DNA from: Catenaria anguillulae PL171 | Lineage: Eukaryota > Blastocladiomycota > Blastocladiomycetes > Blastocladiales > Catenariaceae | Direction of reading: 5' to 3' | DNA length: 34,037 bases | NCBI GenBank assembly: GCA_002102555.1 | Contig: MCFL01000261.1 | Span: forward strand, 1 to 34,037 | Part shown: one piece after another, positions 22,120-31,883 of the stretch | Layout: every line of letters starts with the position of its first letter | How positions within the stretch are numbered: the stretch's first letter is position 1 | Program-made: the position numbers and the translations under genes | Notes under the pieces: generated by a model | What the model saw: the letters and a program-made list of their open reading frames with translations, nothing else | Database searches by the model: none | Told to the model about the DNA's origin: nothing

Positions 22120-25100
22120 CTAGCGCGAAAGAGGGCGAATGGAGAAGATGGGATGCATGCAAACGAATGGGAAACGAGAACAACCAAGCTGGTTATTGAC
22201 CACGGATACTACAGAACATTTACCCCCGTTAGTTGGCATCAACGTGAACTCAAACAAGAGCAGAAGACATGGAACGCACTCGAAGTGACCGTGATTCAAG
22301 AACTGCGACCACGACTGGCCCGTTGCCTCGTTAATCACACGCACGCCCAACTCGACCCGCCCGTACGAGATCTCAATCGTAAACCTCGGCGGCTGGCCCG
22401 TGATTTTGCCCTCGGGCGGAAGCTGGATGGAAATGGTGCCAATCAACTCGCAGTCTTCCGTCTCGAGTCGTGTAGATCCTGGAGCTAAATACATGAGGAG
22501 GGTCAGACTTTGGGGTGTACAGCGACAAAAGAAGAAGCTTAGTCGATGGCGAAACGTACCTGGCGCCTTGTCCGAGCCCCAAATACAAATGTTGACAATC
22601 TGCTGCTCGGGACTCTTGACGCAAAACCCAGACCGAATATACCGCGCATTGAACGCAACACTTTGGCCCTTGACCGTGTAAACAAACACAGACTTGCTGA
22701 CATGTGCCCTCGTGATATCGTTGGGTGCCGCGGGATCATACGTCATGATCTCGCTGGGCTGATCCCTGCTCGGGTCAAACCGACGCAACACACCAATGCC
22801 GATGGTCTTGCGCGCCTTGCGGCTCTTGATGTTCTGGTAGTTCATGGCACACCACACTGCCCCGCGCAACACGGCGGCCTCGGGCCGCCTCGGCAGCATC
22901 GGGTAATCGACCGACCGGGCAATCTCGGGGTCCTCGGTGACGCGCTTGCGCACGTAGGCGTTGCATCCAAACCCGCCCACAACATACAAGTAGTTGATGC
23001 GGCCGATCCCGGACTCGCGCGCTTGCTGCAACTGGAGTTTGGTGACTTCAATAATTTCGTTGATGACGGGATCAAACAGGCCCTTGACCTCGGTTTCGGT
23101 CAGGTACAGGTCGCCGTTTTGCAGGTCGTTGACTTTTTCCGTCGGCATGATCTTGAGGAGCGGCTGGGGCAGCTGGATCATGAAGGCATCGTGCAGCTTG
23201 CCCGTGAATTGGCGCTTGAAGTACTCCCACTTCCATTCCATTTCTGCAGTGAGGGTAACGCTTGGTGAGTGGGTACAATGGAAGTGATGGATTGGGTGTG
23301 ACGGATGCGAACCGGTGTAGTATTGGCGGAACTCGGCCTTGGACTTGAACCGCTCGAACGCCGTCAACCCGATTTTCCTAAGCACACAAAGGCATCCTTG
23401 ACGTGAGTCCAAAACTCTGCACTCGCCCAAAGAAAAAGAGAGATAGCACCCAGCAAAAACGTACTGACGAATCAAGTTCCAGAAATTGGCATCGACCCTG
23501 GTGGCCCCCAAAAACCTCCCATCCGACATGGTCAGTTCCTCCAAATCATTGTTCTCGTCCAAGGTGGCCAAAAACAAGTCGACGGTGCCGCCACCGCAAT
23601 CCACAACGAGCATCTTTGATCCGGGCTCAATGTCGTAATCCGACTCGTGCACGCACGCAAGCGCCGCGGCCTCTGGCTCATAGCAGAAAATGAGGTGCTT
23701 GGAGTTGACTGTTTCAATGAGGCCCGCCTTGTGGGCGGATCGGCGAAGCGATTCGTGTGCCTTGTGGGACCAGCCGACGGGGACTATGCAGGTTGGGGGA
23801 AAAAAGTGTAGGGAGATGAGCAAGGAGAGACAACAATCGCATGACGAACGGAATGACGGACCAGTGAAGCAGAAGAGGAAGTCGCGCGCTTCGAGGTTGC
23901 GATCCATCGGGTACCGTTGTTGAATCTAAGAAACAAAACATGCAGAGTGAGCTGGCCGAAATCGGACGGGTGCTTGAATGAAAGATGACAGATCAAGTCA
24001 CGAACCATCTTGAGCAACTCTTCGCGAATCCACGCCAAGAAATCGGCAATCACATCGACCGCCGTCAACCCCTCGGGCAAAGTGGGCTTCATGTTGTCTG
24101 GGATCGACTCTTCCAAGCAAAGCTTGACGCGCTCAATGCGCTCAAATTGAACGTCAATGCCCTGCATCTTGGCGGTCCAGGAAAACAGCTTGCGCGACCG
24201 GTCCTGCGTGCTGTACGAGAGAATGGTGGGTGTCTTGCACGAAAAAGTGCCTTGCGGTTGGTTTTCCCAGAGTTCGTTTGCTACAAATGAAAAAAACAAA
24301 ACAAGTAAGGTGAGCACAATCCCAGTAGCACGAAGCAAGGATGAGGACCGTACCAATGATTTCGGGCTGACTGTTCTTTTTGTTGGACACTCGACAAAAC
24401 CCAAACCCAGTCTGCGTGGTGCCGAAATCCAAACCAACCACATACCGACACGGCGGGACATCCTGCTCGACATTGGTCGACGTGGTCGCATACATGACAG
24501 CCGTGGTCGACGACCCGCCAGTGGAATGCGTCTTGACCCTGCCGCCCGATCCGCCCGCACCCACATACCCGCCCGTGCCTGGCGGCGGTGGCGGCGGTGG
24601 GGTGTTGGGCATGTCAAACAGCGGCCATTCTGCGCCGCCAATGTTGACCGAGGATGCGGGCCGGCTCGAGGGATCGAGTCCAGCACCATTGTTGTTTGCG
24701 GCGTACGGGTTGCTGGTGGCCGTTGCGGGCTGGGCAAAGTACATGGATGTTTGCGGCGAGACGGTGTGGTTTGGGTGAGTGATGGGGCTGGCGATGGGCG
24801 ACGACATGCCGGCGCCAGCGCCCGCGGCGGGGGCTGCAGTGTATGGGTATCCATTGTTGGGCTGGTGCTGCGAGGGGGCATAGTAGAGGTTGCCCGGGTA
24901 GGGAGAGGCCGGGCTCAAGCCCTGTCCCTGTCCCTGTCCCTGGTTGGGGTTGGACGCGGACGTTGTCGAGGACTGGGCGCCACCGGACGAGTGGGTATTG
25001 ACGGGCGTGGGCGTGGGCAGGACCGAGGCGAGGTCGGATACGAAGACAGAGTTTGGGGTGACGACGTTGGAGGATGATCCGTAGGGCGAGGACGGGCCTG

Positions 25101-25176
25101 AGGACGCGGAGCCGGACCCGGTGGACCCGAGGGACGTAGTGGACTTGGTTTTCTTCTTTGACCACGGCAGCTTCAT
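22120..25176 (-). CDS. HSPA12-like Hsp70-family protein
   Basis: Actin/Hsp70-fold ATPase of the atypical HSPA12 branch. Its clients and co-chaperones are poorly known, and the branch lacks a standard Hsp70 substrate domain. Seven exons: 25176-24354, 24280-24006, 23925-23862, 23783-23465, 23377-23313, 23243-22560 and 22484-22120; introns are 73, 80, 78, 87, 69 and 75 bp. The product is 864 residues. A disordered N-terminal region (~1-240) is Ser/Pro/Gly-rich, with QGQGQGQG and a Pro run. The ATPase signatures follow: phosphate 1 GLDFGTTQTGF (~248-258), phosphate 2 MLVVDCGGGTVDLF, adenosine LYVVGGFGCNAYV. Start ATG 25176 (MKLPWSKKK) precedes a clean frame. The last ~55 residues after VINEATGQ do not resemble the family, so the true 3' end may be spliced differently. 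Introns 3-6 are all 3n long and lack stops, so the frame stays open from 23907 to 22120 even unspliced. Confidence 0.85.
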
Positions 25177-25606
25177 TGTGTGGTGTGGTGTGGTGGTAGA
25201 CTGGGATGGGTATGACGGTTCCGTGCTGACTACTCGGTGCACTGTCAACATATAAAGAGCGGCAGGCAAACATGCGATGATGGCAAGACGGCACGACTGG
25301 GATATCGATGCGGTGCAGCCGTGCAGACGGGCGACCTGACGTTCACGTTGAGCTGAGTTGACCCGCACGCCACACACGCTTCAGCCTCAGGCTTGTGCGC
25401 CATCTCTGGGTCTGCCCGACACCTGCCTCGTGGGAAACATGACTTGACTTCGACGCTGAACTGCATTTCCTGATGGCCTTGGCCACAGGCATGCACGGAT
25501 ATATCATACTCAGGGCGGGTTGCGCTCACTGTTGGCTAAAGTACGGGAACCCAACGATTCGATTCGATTCGATTCTTGGTCAAGGGATATCAATATGTAC
25601 ACTTAT
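25177..25606. other. Intergenic region upstream of HSPA12-like gene
   Basis: 430 bp between the Hsp70-like start and the stop of the next minus-strand gene. It contains a tggtgtggtgtggtggt run next to the start and the (GATTC)4 repeat. No gene is seen. Confidence 0.5.
25556..25575. repeat. Tandem (GATTC)4 microsatellite
   Basis: Four exact tandem copies of gattc directly follow one another in a non-coding spacer. A trivial short repeat; no function claimed. Confidence 0.85.
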
Positions 25607-26506
25607 CTACATGGCAGCCGGCTGTTGCAGTCTCTCCTGCTGTCCACCTGCTCCCAGTATCCCTCTCCTCCTGGTACCCGCACCCGCGCTTTCAAGTGGC
25701 TCTTCGAAACCATCTCTTCTCGTCTCCTCGCCTCGCGCACCATATCCACCCGCTGTGACGCCCACTCCCTGATCCACCTCACCGCCACCCACCACAGCCA
25801 ATTGCCTCGCCAACAGCCCCAGCCTGGCGCGCCCGCGCTCGGCGCGAGCCTGTGCCTCCCCAGCAGAGATGGGCATGTTTCGGGACGTGTTCACTTCGGC
25901 GCTCCACGACCAGGGCTGCGTTGGGGTTGAGGTGAGCGATTCCCATACTGCTTCGGCAACGTCGTCGATCCGTGACCCAACTGGCCGAATCCGAGATGCG
26001 GCATCTTGAGACGGAGACATTGATTGCGACCACACCGCTTCAAAGTCGGGCGCAAGTGATTCAGTCCCAGTTTCGTGGTTGGTGTTGCTGGTGGGGGCGG
26101 CGGGTGATGAAACTGCCCACGGATCAAAGACGGAATCGGGAGCCACTTGATGTGATGGCGGCGGCGGAGGAGCCGAACCGCCGGCTGGCCTGCGGCCCGC
26201 AAATGCCGCCCATGCACCTTCAACCGCCAACCAATCTGCAGCCGGTCCATGTTGGCTCGAGTGCTCGCCGTCCACCGGCTGAACCAGCGACCGCGCAATG
26301 CGCCCATGATCCATGCCATGGCCGGCGGGATGCCAAGACGGTGCGGCCGCGGCGGCTGGGGGCGACCGTGCGCCGTGAACACTTGGCGGTGGGACAGTGG
26401 GTTGGCTTGTCCCGCTCGAGTACTGCGAGTGGAATAGGCTGCTGCCTTGGCCAAGTAGTACCGTGGCCAGGGCATCGAGCGCAGTGCTTGCCGATGCTTT
26501 GGACAT
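25607..26506 (-). CDS. Orphan Trp/Pro/Ala-rich protein, 299 residues
   Basis: Family not recognised. One uninterrupted frame from ATG 26506 (MSKASASTALDALATVLLGQ) to a stop at 25607; an upstream in-frame non-ATG extension exists but a Met start with good context is preferred. Codon choice resembles that of the neighbouring genes, which supports real coding. Composition is low-complexity (Pro, Ala, Ser, Gly), yet it carries spaced tryptophans in short acidic or hydrophobic contexts: ADWLAVEGAWAAFAG, VFDPWAVSS, DFEAVWSQS, AEAVWESL, QPWSWSAEV. Such Trp motifs in a disordered chain recall the Pex5/Pex20 N-terminal WxxxF/Y docking repeats, but spacing does not match cleanly and there is no TPR domain. 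The C-terminal part has an Arg/Ala-rich helix (GEAQARAERGRARLGLLARQLA). Localisation and role are unknown. Confidence 0.6.
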   Translation of the reverse strand: MSKASASTALDALATVLLGQGSSLFHSQYSSGTSQPTVPPPSVHGARSPPAAAAAPSWHPAGHGMDHGRIARSLVQPVDGEHSSQHGPAADWLAVEGAWAAFAGRRPAGGSAPPPPPSHQVAPDSVFDPWAVSSPAAPTSNTNHETGTESLAPDFEAVWSQSMSPSQDAASRIRPVGSRIDDVAEAVWESLTSTPTQPWSWSAEVNTSRNMPISAGEAQARAERGRARLGLLARQLAVVGGGEVDQGVGVTAGGYGARGEETRRDGFEEPLESAGAGTRRRGILGAGGQQERLQQPAAM

Positions 26507-27225
26507 GGTGAATGAGGTTGCCCAGAGGTGGTGTCGTGGGAAACGTCGGTTCGGCGGCGTGGTGGAAGGCGGGCGGCTGACCGTTAACATACATACGCTG
26601 ACGGTGTACTGTATGGGTTTATCAACTCTTCCAGTTCATATTTACATTGCCTGGAGATGCACACAATGAAGGCGAAGAGCGTCAATCGTAAGTGTTCACG
26701 GTGAATTGTGGTCGCAGAATGGTCGACAAGTGTGAATCCAATGCATTTGACGTCACAGACGCGTTGGATCGGCGGCCCACCTCCTTTTCCACTTGCAATT
26801 GCTGCAAACTGAACGGTGACAAAACTTGACATGCGAACAGCGATAATTCCCAAGAATCTTGTACTTTGCATATGTACAACAAATCAAGACGAAACACAAG
26901 TGGTGTCAATCAAACAAACTGCTCGCTCTCTCACGAAAAAGGAAAATCCAACCAGCCAAACCCAAGAAACGAATAGGGAGAAGGACAAGACGATGGGAAA
27001 CTGAGCGGGAGGCACGAAAAGACGACGGCCATCGGGAGGCGGTGGAAGTGGAGACAGAGAAAAAACAAGAAACGGAACGGATACAAGACAAGAGACGAGC
27101 GAGGTGATATCTAGAAAGGGGCATGCGTAACGCGCAGCAACGATAAAGTAAAAGAGAACAAGCAAAGTCACACCCAACCAGCCACAGAGCCCTTCACGCA
27201 CACACACGCATACGACCCAATCCGC
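26507..27225. other. Intergenic region between ACSL and the orphan gene
   Basis: 719 bp. The part next to ACSL (about 26900-27110) is strongly purine-rich on the plus strand, that is pyrimidine-rich in the ACSL transcript direction, and is probably its 3' UTR. No gene recognised. Confidence 0.5.
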
Positions 27226-29389
27226 TTATTGGATGTTTGCGTACATGGCATCGAGCTGTGCGCGGTACTTGTTGGTGGCATCGGCACGCTTGAGCTTGAA
27301 GGTGGGCGTCAACAAATTGTTCTCAACACTGAAGAGCTCCGAGTCGATGTGAATGTCGCGCACGTTCTCGAAGCCCTTGAGGTCGTTGGCCTTGCCGTGC
27401 GACACGAGCATGGACAAGATCTTCTTCTTGATCTCGGCGTTCTTGCACAACTCCTCAAAGTCGCCAGAGTAGCCTTGGGCCTTAGCCCAGGGGACAAGTG
27501 TCTCGGCGTCGGGAATCACCACACCAACGAGCGAGGCCTTGAGCGAGTCGCCGTACACAAATGCTTGGGCAACAAGTTCGTGCTTGGCGTACACGTTCTC
27601 AATCTTTTCGGGGGCAATGTACTCACCTTGAGCGAGCTTGAAGATGTTCTTGACGCGATCAATAATCACGAGGCGGCCGTACTCGTCCCACATGCCCACG
27701 TCACCCGTGTGCAACCAGCCATCGGCATCGAGCGCCTCCTTGGTCTTTTCGGGCTCCTTGTAGTAACCTTTGAACACTTGGTTGCCCTTGATGCAAATCT
27801 CACCACGAGGGTAAGGCGTGTCGGCCGACGTGTAGTTCATGGAGGGGACATCCACAAGCTTGACGATACCGCAAGGAATGGGCACACCAATGTTGCCACC
27901 GGCATAGTCACCGGCAAATGTGATACTGATACCTGCCGACGACTCGGTTTGGCCGTAACCTTCGAGCACGTCGCACGAGAAGCAAATGCGCAAAAACTCC
28001 ATCACATCGGCCGAGATGGGCGCAGACCCTGTGAAGAGGAAACGCACACGGCCACCGAGCTTGGCGCGCACATTGGCAAACACGAGCTTGTCCCAGAGCA
28101 TGTGGTTGAGGGTACCGCGCTTGACGCCAGACTTCTTTTGTGCAAAGGCCGTCTTGAACAAGAACTCGGCAACGCCGCCCTTGGCCTTGACTCCGGCCCA
28201 TACCTTGTCGTAGATGCGGTTGAACAACCGGGGCACAGACACAAAGAAGGTGGGCTTGAGCTCGGCCACATCGTCGAGCAACTTGAGGGTATCACCCTGG
28301 TAAAAGCCAACACGGGCGCCGTGGAACACAACGAGCTGCTGGATGGCGCGCTCAAACACGTGGGCGAGGGGCAGGTACGAGATATGCACATCATCCTTGC
28401 CGAGGGCGGGGAACCGGCGGTACTTTGAGATGATTTGGAGCGAAGTGGCACACGACAACATGTTGCGGTGCGTGAGCATGGCACCCTTGGGCACACCCGT
28501 GGTACCGGACGTGTAGCAAATGGTGGCGAGATGATCGGGCTCGGGAAGACGCGGTTCCCGCTGCACTTGGGCACCTTGCGACTCGACAGCGGCCATGCCA
28601 ATGGCAACCAGGCCAACGGCCTTGCAGTCGGCAATGAACTGCTCGGGGAACTCGTCCATGACAACAACCGTCGTGAGCATGGGCAGGCGCGACTTGTACT
28701 TGAGCAAAACCTGGGCCTTGTCGTACGTGGCCATGCAAACCTTCATCTCGGTTTGGTTGAGAACTAGAAAAATGCAAGAAACCAACCACGCGCGTGAGCA
28801 AAACCGTGATACCGAGAATCACGTCAGCAAGGAGCCGGTCAAGTCGAAAAAAAAAAAACGCACTGTGCTCGATAGCCTCAATACCAAGGGTATCGTACAA
28901 TGGGACAGTCACGAGCGAGTACATGTAGGACGCTTGCTCACCAATGACCCACTCGGACCGGTTGACCGAGAAGAGACCAAGGGGATCTTGCACGCCAAGA
29001 CCGAAACCGACGAGACCAGAGCCGAGGTTCTTGACACGGGTGTAGACTTGGTTGTACGACTCCCACTCAAACTCGCCAGCAACGCCACCCGTCATCTTGC
29101 GGCGGCCGAGGTAGGGAGCATCGCCACTGATCTTGACGCCAGTCAAGAAGTTCTCTGCGAACAGACACAATAGCGTGAGTAACGAACAGAACGCCGAGTA
29201 TGTACGTTTAGAAAAAGTACACATGACGAGGAACTACGAACCATGAAGGTTGTTGATACCGGCAGGCGTCGTGTACAACTCAGAGTTGCCGAGGTAAGCG
29301 GCGCGGCGGGGCTTGCCCTCGCCGGCAACGGTCGGCGCTCCGGGCTCCTCGATGGTGAACGAATCCTTGGTCCAGCGTTGACGGGGCAT
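27226..29389 (-). CDS. Long-chain acyl-CoA synthetase (AMP-forming)
   Basis: Activates long-chain fatty acids to acyl-CoA with ATP, by way of an acyl-adenylate, feeding lipid synthesis and beta-oxidation. Exons 29389-29242, 29154-28864 and 28763-27226 (introns 87 and 100 bp) give 658 residues, the usual ACSL/Faa size. The AMP-binding motif is YTSGTTGVPKGAM (~230-242). LPLAHVFER, the FLFTGSAPIS strand and YGQTESSAG (~410) follow. The fatty-acyl signature and hinge lie in DGWLHTGDVGMWDEYGRLVIIDR with VKNIFKLAQGEYIAPEKIE. N-terminal LGLFSVNRSEWVIGEQA and the TVPLYDTLGIEAIEHILNQTE segment are typical of eukaryotic ACSLs. Start ATG 29389 (MPRQRWTKDSF) is the first Met. No N-terminal transmembrane helix or clear peroxisomal SKL end is visible (C-terminus ...YANIQ), so it is closer to soluble or peripheral Faa types. 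The second intron has a 12-A run (28847-28858 on the plus strand). Confidence 0.93.
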
Positions 29390-30149
29390 ATTGGTAGATG
29401 ATGTGATGTGATGTGAGGGTGAGGGAGAGAGGTTGATTCGTCGTAGTATATGTGGGTAGGAGATATTACGTCGAGTGAAGAGGCGCGAGGGAAGAGAGGG
29501 AACGAGGAGCGGGCGACGTGGGGTCTTTATGGAGAAAGTCTCTGGAAGCCCGTGCGATGGGAGCTAAGGGGGGCGAGTGTGGGAGGGCAAAGCGAATGAC
29601 GGCGCGGGCGAAGGGTAGCCGATAGCGGGGGCTACGGATTTAAAACGGGCGATGGAACGGGTCGAGACAACGGATGCGCTGTGCGTCGGTGTGTTTGCTG
29701 CACAATCGGGAATCGGGCGAATGCCTTGGGCATGTGAAATGGGGCCGGGGCCGCTTGATTGAGAAAGGACAGGGACGGGGCCAATCAGAAACGGCTTGTG
29801 GTGGTGGGCGAAGTCTTGGTTTGCGCTGATTGTGTGCATGCAAACCCCCTGGAACGTTCACAAGCAAGGGCTATGGCTAAAAACCCAATGTATGAAACGG
29901 GCGCCAATGGACTGCCAGCCAATCGCTGGCTTGGGCGTAGTTGGATGACTGTTCTCGATGGCGCGAATCGCGTGGAAATAGGGGCTCGCGGTGGCTTTGA
30001 GCAACAATGGAAGCAATTTCTGATGCTTGAGAAGTCGTTCGAGGGAGTCCTCGACGGTGGCGAAGGCGTCTGGAAATTTGTTCTTTCCTTCTACACGTGT
30101 CACCTGATCACATTGTGACGACTTTTTCAGCCAATCGCAGCCATTCATC

Positions 30150-30171
30150 ATGCCGCCACTTGTGGCGGCAT
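30150..30171. repeat. Palindrome with 10-bp arms
   Basis: atgccgccac and gtggcggcat flank two T bases; the arms are exact reverse complements. It could be a dimeric transcription-factor site or a chance hairpin. A TTTGGCGCC element lies about 15 bp to its right. Confidence 0.7.
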
Positions 30172-31329
30172 TTGACTTAGCTTTTTCACTTTGGCGCCAC
30201 ACCCATATCATGAGGCCTCGCCACCCCCAGCCGGCTGAATTCAACGGGTTGACGTCACAAAGGCATGACAGGTTACGAGTCTGCTAGACCTCTGGCGGGT
30301 TGGAGTGCTGGCGGTTGACTATGTGGCAGTGTAACCTTCTTGAGTGGCATGTTCACTGCATAGAAACCCGTGCCCACAAAAAGCGACATGATCGCGTTTG
30401 ACGGCATGTCCATGTCCTCGCCCGGGTGAGCCATTCCTGGTGACGGAATGATTCAAGTAGGCAAGCCTCACCACATGGCTACATGGTAGCTTCATGCGTA
30501 GTCGCTGTCAGCTGCAGGTGGTCTTGGCGAGGCTGCTAGATCGGGCCCACATGGGCGAATCTGATCTGTCCGCCCATCCGCAATCGTGAGACAGCAACGC
30601 GTTTCTGCGAGCATGCGAGACTGAGACATGTGCCGCCTTTGTGCCCGCTCAGTTGGTCGGCGCATGATGTCAGACTCGTTCTTATCGAGTAGCGTCGCGG
30701 GATGTCTCGCCAAGCAATTCTTGCCGCCCGCAAGTGTTGAATAGGTATGTCCTGATCACCAAATGCCGGATTCCCACGCAGTTCAGTCAGATCAGACTTG
30801 GGCTGGAAGACATGTCCCATATCTCACGGCATGGGTCACACTGACTTTTGCCATGTCAAGGGGATGCCGCGAGCTTAGCGAACTGTCTGGAGCACCTTTA
30901 CAGTTGAGCCGGATCAGAGGCTGTTCAAGTCTGTGCTTTCACGGTGAGTTTCGCCCATAAAGTTGCCCTGAGACAACTGTCATCGACGAAGGCAGTCTCT
31001 CACTTGAATAAAGTCGTCCAAAGTTCCAACTAGATCAGCCTGAGTGCGGTACAGTAACGAGGTGAGAGTCAAGTGCATCGTCCATTTCAAGGCAAAGAAA
31101 GAGAATCGACAAGACAACACAAAACAAAAACGAGGAACTGGAAAAAGAAGATGGGTTGACGTAGTCAAAACACAAAAAACCAAGAAAGCCAGATGACATC
31201 GCCAGAAAAAGGGGATGCATACACCATGATGGGAGACAAGGAAGAACTCGCTCGCCCAGGACGTACGTACGACTGACGGCACAAACTCAGCGTACAACAT
31301 ACATGGACACATACAACACAAACCGCCCA

Positions 31330-31352
31330 GGGGGGGGGGGAAACCACCCCCC
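31330..31352. repeat. G11 homopolymer next to C6
   Basis: Eleven G, then aaacca, then six C. Such a run is prone to polymerase slippage and to sequencing error; the G tract could also form a quadruplex. Non-coding. Confidence 0.8.
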
Positions 31353-31883
31353 ATAGTGAGCAAGATGAGGGGGAGAGAGTGGAGTGTGGCGAAAGTCCAC
31401 GCAGCCACAAGATGGCAATGAAGCCAAATCTGGCTCGATTGAGAGTATGTGCAATGATGACAACGTTGGGAAGATGTGGTTGGATAGGTGGGTAGAAGAT
31501 GGAATGGTGGGGTAACCATTGAAACGAGGTCAGATAAAGTGGGGACGGGGGGAAGAGGGTTGGGATTACCAGGGGATGCGATGAGAAGAAACGAAATCTG
31601 AAAGGAGCGACACACATACACGCAAACACGCCGACACACGGCGAGAAAAGGAGGAAGGAGGGAAACGAAGAGGGATGAAAGGAACAAGGGAGAAGGGAAA
31701 CAAACAATCACCACCGCAACGTTTGAGCACCGGATGGAAACAGGTCAGAGAATCGAGAAGGAAAAAAAGCGGAGCAAAAACAACGACACCAAGCACACAC
31801 GCACCCATGTGCGAAAACCAAAAAGAACGAGACAAGGAAAAACTCTCTTTCACACACACACGCACGCACGTCACCCCAAAAAA

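Larger units (their letters stand above)
29390..31883. other. Gene-poor interval of 2.5 kb
   Basis: No frame gives a recognised protein. The left part (to ~29560) is GA-rich and must include the ACSL promoter. Frames at 29858-30244 (-) and 29759-30118 (+) are open but featureless. A 22-bp near-perfect palindrome lies at 30150-30171. From about 31040 to 31870 the plus strand is strongly purine- and CA-rich, with an 11-G run at 31330-31340 followed closely by six C. Being just downstream of the Nrp1-like gene on the minus strand, this pyrimidine-rich transcript strand may be its 3' UTR. Confidence 0.5.

Noticed and set aside
24157-25077. 306-codon plus-strand frame opposite the HSPA12-like exons
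   Set aside because: Gly/Arg/Val-rich shadow spanning a real intron.
27229-28428. 399-codon open frame antisense to the acyl-CoA synthetase
   Set aside because: Composition (His, Leu, Val-rich) is the expected shadow of the ACSL frame; no domain seen.
30980-31714. 244-codon minus-strand frame rich in Phe, Leu, Ser and Cys resembling a membrane protein
   Set aside because: It comes from a pyrimidine-rich tract in which stops are rare on that strand; the hydrophobicity follows from base composition.
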